In this document: positions 6,965-13,197 of the stretch, piece by piece
How positions within the stretch are numbered: position 1 is the stretch's first letter
How the letters are laid out: each line of letters begins with the position of its first letter
NCBI GenBank assembly: GCA_001829395.1
Contig: MIBD01000191.1
Coordinates: 3,930 to 17,126, forward strand
Direction: 5' to 3'
Origin: Spirochaetes bacterium GWF1_49_6
GTDB taxonomy: Bacteria > Spirochaetota > Brevinematia > Brevinematales > GWF1-51-8
Length of the DNA stretch: 13,197 bases
The notes under the pieces: model-generated
What the model was told of the DNA's origin: nothing
Seen by the model: only the letters and a program-made list of their open reading frames with translations
Database searches by the model: none
Program-made: the position numbers and the translations under genes

Positions 6965-9325
6965 ATGAACAAAAATGTTTTAAAAAAAAATTTTCTACCA
7001 GTATTTCTACCCCTGCTCTCTACCTTTATTCTTTCCTGTGCCCCAGGTACAGGCAGTCCAACACCAATAAACACTCACCCGTCTATGGTCAATTCCGTCG
7101 GGTATGAGATTTATGTCAGGAGTTTCTGTGATTCCGACGGCGATGGTATAGGCGACCTAAAGGGCCTTATCTCCAAACTGGATTATCTCAACGACGGTAA
7201 TCCCGATACGTATAACGATTTGGGCGTGAACGTCATTTGGCTCATGCCGATCTTTAAGTCACCTTCCATTCATGGGTATGATCAGACCGATTACTACGAT
7301 ATCAATCCCACATATGGAACGTTGGCGGATTTTCAGGAATTTCTCGATAAGGCGCATGCACGCGGGATAAAGGTTATTGTTGACCTTGTGATTAATCATT
7401 GTTCCGACCAGAGCACGTGGTTCACCCAGTCGGTTGCAAAGAACGCCACTTATAAGGATTGGTTCGTATGGACAAACGAAACCATCGGTAATCTCGATAC
7501 AGCGGGATGGCAAAAGCCGTGGGGCGGCGTGTCATCAGCGTCGGATGTATGGTTAGCCGATGCGGGAAGACCCGGCGAATACTTCTATGCGGCTTTTTCA
7601 GGAAGTCAGCCCGATTTAAACCTGAAAAATACGGCAGTTGCTCAGGAAATAGATAATATTGTAACATTTTGGCTGAATAAAGGTGTGGACGGATTTCGTC
7701 TCGACGCTATCCGTTACCTAATTGAAACCGGTCCTTTACCTGATCAGGCCGATACCCCTGAAACCCTCACGTTCCTCAGGAACTTCCAAGCGCATATGAA
7801 GAGCATCAAATCCTCCGCGTTCACTATAGGGGAGGTATGGTCTATCCTATCGGATATCGAGAAATACTACGACAGCGATCAGGGCGTCGACATGTGTTTC
7901 GATTTCGATGCAGGGTCTGCTGTCGAAGCAACCACGTATTTCCAGAATAACAGCTATATTTATAATTATCTAAATACCGTTCGCACCGTGCCGATGACAT
8001 TTTTATCACCCTTCCTAGCAAACCACGACCAGCCCCGTTATCCTAACAACTGGGATGGCGATACCAACAAATCCAAAGTCGCGATGGCGATACTTCTGAC
8101 TTTACCGGGAATGCCGTTTATTTACTACGGCGAGGAATTCGGGATGATGAATTCCGGCGGCGGAAGCGATCTTTATTACCGCAGCCCGATGCAATGGGAT
8201 AATACCCCAAAAGCTGGTTTTACCACCGGGACACCGTGGAATAATATAGGAACAAATTACGACCCCTACAATGTGGCCTCGCAAACAGCCGACCCCAATT
8301 CGCAATTAAATATGGTTAAAAAGCTGGTCAACCTGCGTACAAAATATTCCGCTCTCGGTTCCACCAATACCGAACTGATAGGTTGCTCACAGAATTCCAT
8401 CGTTACTTATTTCCGAAAGGGAACCAAGGACGGTATTATAGTAATTATCAACACCTTGGGAACTGTCCAGAATGTTAATCTGAATTTCTACGATACATGC
8501 ATTCCCCAGTCACTTTCTGTACAAAGCCTGATGAAAGCAGAATCGCTGACCGGCATCACCACCGGAAATTATGGGGCATACCCTGTCACTCTCCAACCCT
8601 ACGAAGTGAAACTGATCTATGTCGGTTCCGTGCTGGATACCCGCACAGTCGCCCCTCTTCCGCCGCCTACGGTAACTCTATCGCTCGGCGAGGGGTTTGT
8701 ATACAGGCCGGAAATGAATTATGTTACATGGATTGCTCATAGTAATTCTAACTTTATTATCACAGCCAATGTTGAATCAAATGGAAACATGATTAGCCGG
8801 GTTGAATTCTGGGATTATTACTATAATTTTATGATGTCATTCGACACGACACCTCCTTATGAATTTACTTATAATAATTATCCTTATCCATGGGATTTCG
8901 GCGATTATAGAGTTTATGCTAAAGTCTTTTACGGCGGTTCGTCGTCGATATCCTCTGCGGGAACCAATCTCTATCGGTACTCGCCCTATTACGAAAGCAT
9001 CATCATTAGTAATTCCTACTATATTTTCAGAATGAAGCCCACCGAGATATTCTATACCTCAAGGATAAAAACAAATACTATTATCGATGCTATGTATGTT
9101 ACAGGAGAATTCACAAGTTGGGTGCAGAATAGTCCCGCCTTCCAAATGATCCTTAACGGTGATTTCTATGAAGTCACAATTGCAAGCAATATCTGTTCGG
9201 GGAAAATGTATAAGTTTACCTTATTCACTAACGGAAACACCAATCTCTCAAAAGTGATGTGGTTATGGGATTTTGCAAATTACCGTTATAATTCGATGGA
9301 TAATTATAACGCTATTGCGCCGTAA
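6965..9325 (+). CDS. Secreted GH13 alpha-amylase-family lipoprotein with Ig-like and CBM48-like domains
   Basis: Hydrolyses (or transfers) alpha-glucans outside the cytoplasm. The 786 residues begin with a lipoprotein signal ending in ILSC (C25). The GH13 catalytic part (about 45-525) shows YEIYVRSFCDSDGDGIGDL, motif I DLVINH, motif II GFRLDAIRY with nucleophile D247, motif III TIGEVW with acid/base E290, and motif IV LANHDQPR with D355. SPMQWDNTPKAGF recalls the oligo-glucosidase, trehalose-synthase and AmyA-like subfamilies, so exact specificity is open. After the C-domain, about 555-680 resembles a bacterial Ig-like module (RVEFWDYYYNF, DTTPPYEFTY). About 705-780 resembles a CBM48/AMPK-type glucan-binding module (VTGEFTSW, YKFTLFTNG). 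Codon use is visibly more A/T-rich than in the flanking genes, especially after 8700. ATG at 6965 follows AGGAGGG at 4 bases. It is a single-gene unit closed by the terminator at 9340-9371. External glucan degradation fits with glgB in the same window. Confidence 0.93.
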   Translation: MNKNVLKKNFLPVFLPLLSTFILSCAPGTGSPTPINTHPSMVNSVGYEIYVRSFCDSDGDGIGDLKGLISKLDYLNDGNPDTYNDLGVNVIWLMPIFKSPSIHGYDQTDYYDINPTYGTLADFQEFLDKAHARGIKVIVDLVINHCSDQSTWFTQSVAKNATYKDWFVWTNETIGNLDTAGWQKPWGGVSSASDVWLADAGRPGEYFYAAFSGSQPDLNLKNTAVAQEIDNIVTFWLNKGVDGFRLDAIRYLIETGPLPDQADTPETLTFLRNFQAHMKSIKSSAFTIGEVWSILSDIEKYYDSDQGVDMCFDFDAGSAVEATTYFQNNSYIYNYLNTVRTVPMTFLSPFLANHDQPRYPNNWDGDTNKSKVAMAILLTLPGMPFIYYGEEFGMMNSGGGSDLYYRSPMQWDNTPKAGFTTGTPWNNIGTNYDPYNVASQTADPNSQLNMVKKLVNLRTKYSALGSTNTELIGCSQNSIVTYFRKGTKDGIIVIINTLGTVQNVNLNFYDTCIPQSLSVQSLMKAESLTGITTGNYGAYPVTLQPYEVKLIYVGSVLDTRTVAPLPPPTVTLSLGEGFVYRPEMNYVTWIAHSNSNFIITANVESNGNMISRVEFWDYYYNFMMSFDTTPPYEFTYNNYPYPWDFGDYRVYAKVFYGGSSSISSAGTNLYRYSPYYESIIISNSYYIFRMKPTEIFYTSRIKTNTIIDAMYVTGEFTSWVQNSPAFQMILNGDFYEVTIASNICSGKMYKFTLFTNGNTNLSKVMWLWDFANYRYNSMDNYNAIAP

Positions 9326-9339
9326 AACTATTCTTTATA

Positions 9340-9371
9340 AAAAAAGGCTATCCGCGAGGATAGCCTTTTTT
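9340..9371. terminator. Bidirectional intrinsic terminator
   Basis: Perfect stem AAAAAAGGCTATCC (9340-9353) with GGATAGCCTTTTTT (9358-9371) around a GCGA loop. The A-run on one side and T-run on the other allow it to end both the plus-strand amylase (stop at 9325) and the convergent minus-strand WG gene (stop at 9388). Confidence 0.95.
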
Positions 9372-9387
9372 ATTCTTATATGTTCTA

Positions 9388-11409
9388 TTATATTTGTTCC
9401 ATCGTAATCGTGACCTTATCTCCGGAGGGAAGAATCTTGATACTGATTTCCGCGCCGCGCGTTGTAATTACCATATCGATACGCGTAATATCGGTCGGCG
9501 AATTCCGGTACACCTTGACCGCGCATGTATCCACCTGCGTATCGGAGACCTGCTTCGATTCGACCGCTTCATAGTCCGGCATCGCCATAAACGAGTATCC
9601 CATGCAATGCTTGACCAGCACGAACGCTTCCTGCATCGAAATCCCTGGGATCGTATAATTATAGACCTTCTTCCCGCCGAACACTTCCTTATGCAGTTCG
9701 ACCCCGAGATTGAATCCCTTGTAGTAATCCTCGTTCTCGTCGTCGATACGTTCCGGTTCGGTCTGGTAGATCAGCCCCAGCTTCTCGGTAAAATAATTTT
9801 CGAGCCCCATGCCGTAGATAGGCGCGGGAAGTTTCGAGAGATAGCCCTCGAAGATATACCCCTCGACTGTGCGGAACTGCACGAAGAGCCACCCGCCGAT
9901 CAGGCCGTGACTGCGGAGGAGTTCCTTCTTCTGCGACTTTTTCTTCATCGTCACGCTTTCCCCGTAGGGAATATTCACTATCTTCTTGGAGTCCATACTC
10001 GGCAGGTCGTAGAGCCATAGCCCGGTGGGGCAAAGCACGTTCAGCACACTGCCCGGCTCGAACGGATATTTCAGGTTCGCACCCGTCTGCCACTTGGACG
10101 TCCCTGTTTTATCGATATAGGCGAGCGTAAAATTCTGGTTCGTTTTCAGGAGTACGAGAGCCAAACCGTCATTAAAATCGGCTGCCTGCAGGTATTGCAC
10201 CTTCAGCTTCAACGCGCCGGTATCGGTCAGATACCCGAACTTTCCCGCCGACTTCACCCTCGCAAGCCCGTCGAACACGGGAAAGATATACTCGACCTTC
10301 TCGTTGACTTTATACTTTCCGTCCTTATTCATCACCCCCATCTGTCCGTTCAGCTCGATCCTCGCGAGCCCGCCCTCGAAACGGGATACCCAGTCGAATA
10401 TCACCGGGCAGATCATATCGCCGGACTTATCGACAAACCCCCACTTCCCGCTGAAACATTTCCCGGCCATCGTAATCCTGCCGCCGATATTGATACGGGC
10501 GAATCCTTCCTGGAAATCGTCCGCGAAGCCGAACTGCGGGGTAATGACATATTTCCCGTTCCGGTCGATATATCCCCATTTGGAGCCGACCCTGACCGCC
10601 GCGAGCCCTTCATGGAAATCAAGCGCTGTATCGAACTGCGGGGCGATAACCATTTCGCCCTTCAGATTGATATATCCCCATTTCCCGTACCCGCCCGCGT
10701 TGGTGGTAATAACCGCCGCGAGACCCTCGCTGAAATCGCGCGCGTCCTTGTACCGGAACGGTATCTTGACTTCCCCGCTCTTCCCGATATACCCGTTCAG
10801 CATCATATCCTGTACCAGATTCTTCGCCGGGTAGACGCTATACAGGGATTCGTCGAAAAAGCTCTGATCGAAATAAAAGACCGATTTATTGGTGACCGTC
10901 TTGGCGAATTTAACCATCGCGTAACCCTGGTGAAAATCCCCGGCGTTCGCGAACTTCGGCTGGATAGCTACTTCGCCGAAACTATTGATATACCCGTATT
11001 TTCCGTTCAGTTTGACCCTCGCGAGACCGTCGATCAGGTCGTAGGCCTCCTCGAAATCGGCGCTCGCGATAATCTGCCCTACTTTATTGATATAAGCGTA
11101 AAAATCTTTCATCTTGATACGCGCGATACCCCCGGTGAACGGATAGGCCTCGGTAAACTTCGGCGAGATAATCGCCTTACCCTCGATATTCACATAACCG
11201 AACTTCGCGCCCTCCTTAACCATATTCATCCCGTCGGAGGAGGGGAACGCGAAATCGTACATGGGGGCGACTATTATTTTACCCGTGTTATCGATAAACC
11301 CCCACTTCCCGTTAACCCAGATAGGAAGTAAGCCCTCGGCCGAAAGGGAATTACCGATAATCATAAAAAGAACAGTGAATAGCAGTATTTTAACCGGAGA
11401 ACGATTCAA
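9388..11409 (-). CDS. Exported WG-repeat protein with SH3-like domain
   Basis: A 673-residue protein with an N-terminal signal peptide (KILLFTVLFMIIG, cleavage probably near SLSA, residue 24) and no lipobox Cys. Residues about 35-440 hold ten or eleven WG repeats, each reading roughly GKWGYID-x-x-G-K-x-x-I-x-P-x-F and then a D-F-x-E-G-L-A-x-V end. The clearest are at 35, 243, 277 and 321. Repeat 4 is followed by an insertion at about 170-200. About 453-525 looks like a bacterial SH3 domain. Residues 526-673 match nothing I recognise. WG repeats are thought to form beta-rich interaction surfaces, and this protein is likely periplasmic or outside. Function is unknown. The start is TTG (11407-11409), backed by GGGAG (11416-11420) at 6 bases. 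A later ATG would cut off the signal peptide. The gene has its own promoter at 11501-11529 and shares the terminator at 9340-9371 with the amylase. Confidence 0.88.
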   Translation of the reverse strand: MNRSPVKILLFTVLFMIIGNSLSAEGLLPIWVNGKWGFIDNTGKIIVAPMYDFAFPSSDGMNMVKEGAKFGYVNIEGKAIISPKFTEAYPFTGGIARIKMKDFYAYINKVGQIIASADFEEAYDLIDGLARVKLNGKYGYINSFGEVAIQPKFANAGDFHQGYAMVKFAKTVTNKSVFYFDQSFFDESLYSVYPAKNLVQDMMLNGYIGKSGEVKIPFRYKDARDFSEGLAAVITTNAGGYGKWGYINLKGEMVIAPQFDTALDFHEGLAAVRVGSKWGYIDRNGKYVITPQFGFADDFQEGFARINIGGRITMAGKCFSGKWGFVDKSGDMICPVIFDWVSRFEGGLARIELNGQMGVMNKDGKYKVNEKVEYIFPVFDGLARVKSAGKFGYLTDTGALKLKVQYLQAADFNDGLALVLLKTNQNFTLAYIDKTGTSKWQTGANLKYPFEPGSVLNVLCPTGLWLYDLPSMDSKKIVNIPYGESVTMKKKSQKKELLRSHGLIGGWLFVQFRTVEGYIFEGYLSKLPAPIYGMGLENYFTEKLGLIYQTEPERIDDENEDYYKGFNLGVELHKEVFGGKKVYNYTIPGISMQEAFVLVKHCMGYSFMAMPDYEAVESKQVSDTQVDTCAVKVYRNSPTDITRIDMVITTRGAEISIKILPSGDKVTITMEQI

Positions 11410-11500
11410 TCCAGACTCCCTAAAGAATTTTAACGGTTTTTCTATAAACCCATATCATAGGTTAATCAGCTGCTATGCTAAAGGTTTAATAATCACCCAT

Positions 11501-11529
11501 ATTTTAATGAATCGGGAATAAAATATCAA
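11501..11529 (-). promoter_or_regulatory. Sigma70-type promoter of the WG-repeat gene
   Basis: Read on the minus strand: TTGATA (11524-11529) and TAAAAT (11501-11506), 17 bases apart. RNA would start near 11494, leaving a leader of about 85 bases. No terminator for the upstream GHKL gene was found between 11541 and this promoter, so read-through from it is possible. Confidence 0.7.
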
Positions 11530-11540
11530 GGCGGGAGGGG

Positions 11541-12173
11541 CTAACGTAACGGGAGATGAATTTTCGCGACAGTCGTATTTTTACCGTGGACATTGATCGA
11601 GAACGCGTGAGGGTCGATCCCGACGCCTTTCAGCATCAGCACGATCATCGTGATGCCAAGGCCGCTTCCCTCGGTATCATCGGCGTTCCCGAGATAGTAC
11701 TCGAAAATATTATCGTACTGGAGGGCGCTGTCGAATTTTTCCCGCACCCTGCGGCGTTCGTAACGGGTCATGGGAGTGTTGTTCTCGATCAGGAACATCA
11801 GGCGTTCCTGCGAGTGAATGACGGTTACACGGACGCTCAGGCCTTCCATCGCGGCGACTTCCTTAAACCGCTCGAGCTCGTTCTCGTCGAGCAATCGCTT
11901 GAGGTCGTCGAAGCCTATCCCATGTTCCTCGTCCGTATCGTTAATATTTTTCGCTTTGAAAAGGAAATGCTTGAGATTCGCCTTAACCCCGTTGATAATC
12001 AGTTCCTTGAGCGAGCTATAGATCATTTCTTCGAGATCTTGTCTTTCATATTTATTAATTATTCCCTGCACCAGAGAATGCACTATTTGCTGAGCCTCAC
12101 CGTCCATGACATACAGGTCGAAACAGATATCTTCGCCCTGAGCGATCCTCTGCTGTATTTCCGGAATTTCCAT
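11541..12173 (-). CDS. Orphan GHKL (histidine-kinase-type) ATPase-like protein, copy B
   Basis: A soluble protein of 210 residues. Motifs: SLKELIINGVKANL as N-box, FLIENNTPM in place of DxGxG, and EGSGLGITMIVLML as glycine-rich lid. These match copy A at 3412-4209 in order and in the NNTP signature, but the rest has diverged. A helical insertion (about residues 75-115, ending in ERFKEVAAMEG) separates the first two motifs. There is no HisKA, PAS, receiver or output domain. A GTG codon six bases upstream (12177-12179) keeps the frame open, but ATG at 12171-12173 is preferred because GGGG (12179-12182) sits 5 bases before it. It has a near-perfect promoter at 12201-12229. Possible roles are the same as for copy A: anti-sigma-type Ser kinase, kinase partner, or non-catalytic nucleotide sensor. 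Family placement is moderately sure and function unknown. Confidence 0.68.
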   Translation of the reverse strand: MEIPEIQQRIAQGEDICFDLYVMDGEAQQIVHSLVQGIINKYERQDLEEMIYSSLKELIINGVKANLKHFLFKAKNINDTDEEHGIGFDDLKRLLDENELERFKEVAAMEGLSVRVTVIHSQERLMFLIENNTPMTRYERRRVREKFDSALQYDNIFEYYLGNADDTEGSGLGITMIVLMLKGVGIDPHAFSINVHGKNTTVAKIHLPLR

Positions 12174-12200
12174 GAACACCCCAAGATTATGATATGCAAT

Positions 12201-12229
12201 ATTATACTATCGGAAAGTGAAAATATCAA
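12201..12229 (-). promoter_or_regulatory. Near-consensus sigma70 promoter of GHKL copy B
   Basis: On the minus strand: TTGATA (12224-12229), a 17-base spacer, and TATAAT (12201-12206). RNA would start near 12194, about 20 bases before the ATG at 12173. This isolates the gene transcriptionally from the repeat array and DUF4342 gene upstream. Confidence 0.85.
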
Positions 12230-12317
12230 ATGAAATCCCTGATGCAAAAAAGGCAAAAAAAGGGCTGCCTGCGACCCCCACGGACGGGGGAAGTACAGAG
12301 CGGAAGCACGATGCTGA

Positions 12318-12469
12318 AGCCTGTAGCCCATACCTTGCCACTCAATAGAAAGGGCTGTGTATAGCCCGTACCTTGCCCCTCAATAGAAAGGGCTGTATAT
12401 AGCCCGTACCTTGCCCCTCAATAGAAAGGGCTGTGTATAGCCCGTACCTTGCCCCTAATTAGAAAGGGC
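12318..12469. repeat. 38-bp tandem repeat array of terminator-like hairpins
   Basis: Three nearly identical 38-base units lie at 12356-12393, 12394-12431 and 12432-12469, differing at only a few bases. A more degraded fourth copy precedes them (12318-12355). Each unit reads, on the minus strand, GGGCT, a 6-base loop, AGCCC, then TTTCTA, so each is a small hairpin followed by a short T-rich stretch. The array is bracketed by the 11-mer AAAGGGCTGCC at 12259-12269 and 12463-12473. There are no variable spacers, so it is not a CRISPR array. Confidence 0.9.
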
Positions 12470-12483
12470 TGCCGAAGCAGCCC
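12461..12483 (-). terminator. Intrinsic terminator of the DUF4342 gene
   Basis: On the minus strand, GGGCTGC (12477-12483), a TTCG tetraloop, GCAGCCC (12466-12472), then TTTCT (12461-12465). It begins 6 bases after the DUF4342 stop codon. The T-run is short, and the following tandem hairpins may reinforce it. Confidence 0.75.
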
Positions 12484-12488
12484 CGTGA

Positions 12489-12758
12489 TTATCCTTTTCT
12501 CTCTACGACTATCGTACATTTCATCGCCAGAGCGGCGATAGCGCCTACCGCGGCGAATACGGGCGCGAGCACTAAGCCCACCGCCCCCACTGTCAGGGGG
12601 AATTCGATCAGCACTTCGTCCTTGTCGTTTTTAATGACAATCCTTCGCGCATTGCCTTCTTTAACTATTTCATTCACCTTATCCCAAATTTCGGCTCCCG
12701 ACAAGCGAAAAGTTTCCTCATTTTTCTTTTCTTCAGTCTTTTTCTCTTCTTCAGCCAT
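12489..12758 (-). CDS. DUF4342 family small protein
   Basis: An 89-residue protein. A charged N-terminus rich in Glu and Lys (about 1-20) is followed by a DUF4342-like domain: GAEIWDKVNEIVKEGNARRI, then VLIEFPLTVGAVG, a hydrophobic stretch with APVFAAVGAIAALAMK, and the end TIVVERKG. The hydrophobic part (about residues 60-80) could be one membrane segment or a buried hairpin. The family's function is not known to me. The start is ATG at 12756-12758, because AAGGAG (12765-12770) stands 6 bases before it. An in-frame ATG 27 bases upstream lacks such a site and would place the Shine-Dalgarno inside the gene. It has a consensus promoter (12788-12815) and its own terminator, so it is a single-gene unit and probably well expressed. 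Confidence 0.85.
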   Translation of the reverse strand: MAEEEKKTEEKKNEETFRLSGAEIWDKVNEIVKEGNARRIVIKNDKDEVLIEFPLTVGAVGLVLAPVFAAVGAIAALAMKCTIVVERKG

Positions 12759-12787
12759 ATCCATCTCCTTTGAAATGTATTTCATTC

Positions 12788-12815
12788 ATTATATATAACA
12801 CCCGTAAAATGTCAA
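12788..12815 (-). promoter_or_regulatory. Consensus sigma70 promoter of the DUF4342 gene
   Basis: On the minus strand: TTGACA (12810-12815) and TATAAT (12788-12793), both perfect, separated by 16 bases. RNA would start near 12781, about 22 bases before the ATG at 12758, which also excludes the upstream in-frame ATG at 12783-12785 as the main start. Confidence 0.88.
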
Positions 12816-12848
12816 AGAAACACTATTCCGAAAATATTTTTTCCACGC

Positions 12849-12877
12849 TTGAGAAAAACGCCCCGGCATATTACAAT
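12849..12877 (+). promoter_or_regulatory. Sigma70-type promoter of the right-edge gene
   Basis: TTGAGA (12849-12854) and TACAAT (12872-12877) are 17 bases apart. RNA would start near 12884, about 26 bases before the ATG at 12910. It is divergent from the DUF4342 promoter, about 33 bases away between the -35 boxes. Confidence 0.65.
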
Positions 12878-12909
12878 AATACTCGAAAAACTGTTATGGA
12901 CGGTACATC

Positions 12910-13197
12910 ATGAAGCAAGGCCTATCAGTCCTGTTCACCCTTTTATTCACCGTATCTCTCGCCGTTTCGCAATCCAACCAGCCCGCCCCGGCATATCCGA
13001 CAAATTACAATATCGCGATCAATATGAAAAGCGGTTCCCTGAATTTCGGCGAGACCGCGTTTGTCGCGTATACGATAAAAGACGCCCTTAGAATCCTCTC
13101 GGTGATTACCACCAACTACGATTTCTACAAGACGTCGCTCGAAATTCAATTAACCGAGATCAGCACGAATACCTTCGTCCTCAAATTACGCTCCTAC
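12910..13197 (+). CDS. Exported protein of unknown function, 5' part (runs off window)
   Basis: An open frame of 96 codons from ATG at 12910 to the window edge with no stop. It begins with a clear signal peptide (KQGLSVLFTLLFTVSLAVS, cleavage probably near residue 19-21) and has no lipobox Cys. The mature part (QPAPAYPTNYNIAINMKSG, then GETAFVAYTIKDALRILSV) looks beta-rich and uses many Thr and Asn residues, like the PEGA lipoprotein. I do not recognise the family. The ribosome site is weak (GGACGG, 12898-12903). A promoter at 12849-12877 supports a real gene start here. Confidence 0.75.
   Translation, partial: MKQGLSVLFTLLFTVSLAVSQSNQPAPAYPTNYNIAINMKSGSLNFGETAFVAYTIKDALRILSVITTNYDFYKTSLEIQLTEISTNTFVLKLRSY

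Larger units (their letters stand above)
12180..12488. other. Gene-free 309-base interval with promoter, repeat array and terminator
   Basis: I see no credible gene here. From right to left on the minus strand, the interval holds the terminator of the DUF4342 gene, a 38-base tandem array, and a patch with a CCCCC (12275-12279) and GGGGG (12286-12290) hairpin. Runs of A on the plus strand (12246-12251, 12255-12261), which are T-runs on the minus strand, come next, then the promoter of GHKL copy B. Confidence 0.8.

Noticed and set aside
10195..11331. 378-codon open frame on the plus strand inside the WG-repeat gene
   Set aside because: Its repetitive protein mirrors the WG repeats on the other strand, and there is no start signal. 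It is a by-product of repeated codons.
12318..12469. CRISPR array
   Set aside because: Units are contiguous 38-base tandem copies without variable spacers, and no cas gene is near.
12759..12785. Upstream ATG (12783-12785) as DUF4342 start
   Set aside because: It has no ribosome site, it puts the AAGGAG inside the gene, and it lies within a few bases of the predicted transcription start.
1..13197. tRNA, rRNA, insertion sequence, transposase or phage gene
   Set aside because: I saw no cloverleaf-like sequence, rRNA motif, terminal inverted repeats with transposase, or integrase on either strand. A computed search would be more reliable.

Overview
The window looks like chromosomal DNA of a Gram-negative-type bacterium with near-balanced base composition. 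A spirochaete-like lineage (Spirochaetota or a related candidate phylum) is my best guess. Reasons: a CHASE2 adenylate cyclase, a PEGA-domain lipoprotein with a paired hydrophobic tail, a WG-repeat exported protein, a DUF4342 protein, two orphan GHKL ATPase-like proteins and relaxed lipoboxes occur together. This is inference from family content, with no marker gene in the window.

Layout. Positions 1-1025 hold the 3' part of glgB (glycogen branching enzyme). It is followed 13 bases later by a complete membrane-bound class III adenylate cyclase with a CHASE2 sensor (1039-3246), probably in the same transcript. A consensus sigma70-type promoter and a leader with two inverted repeats precede an orphan GHKL ATPase-like gene (3412-4209). 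A TTG-started PEGA lipoprotein follows (4310-6226). On the minus strand, 6280-6840 encodes a stand-alone cyclic-nucleotide-binding protein. It is divergent from a secreted GH13 amylase-type lipoprotein (6965-9325) that has a near-consensus promoter. A bidirectional terminator (9340-9371) separates the amylase from a convergent minus-strand gene for an exported WG-repeat/SH3-like protein (9388-11409). Next on the minus strand come a second orphan GHKL ATPase-like gene (11541-12173), a 38-bp tandem repeat array built of terminator-like hairpins (about 12318-12469), and a small DUF4342 gene (12489-12758). A divergent promoter region then leads to the start of an exported protein that runs off the right edge (12910-13197).

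How the genes may work together. The cyclase makes cAMP in response to an extracytoplasmic signal, and the CNMP-domain protein is an obvious candidate receptor because its phosphate-binding Glu and Arg are intact. Branching enzyme and exported amylase suggest an alpha-glucan theme (storage and external use), so cAMP control of carbon use is a reasonable but untested idea. The PEGA lipoprotein, WG/SH3-like protein and right-edge protein are envelope or secreted proteins of unknown role. The two GHKL proteins share an unusual motif set (ELxxNGxKANL, ENN/KNN-TP in place of the usual DxGxG, GxGLG) with no phosphoacceptor or receiver domain. They are the most interesting unassigned component here.

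Regulatory signals are unusually readable: six promoters with -35/-10 boxes 16 or 17 bases apart, clear Shine-Dalgarno sequences, and non-ATG starts at two genes.
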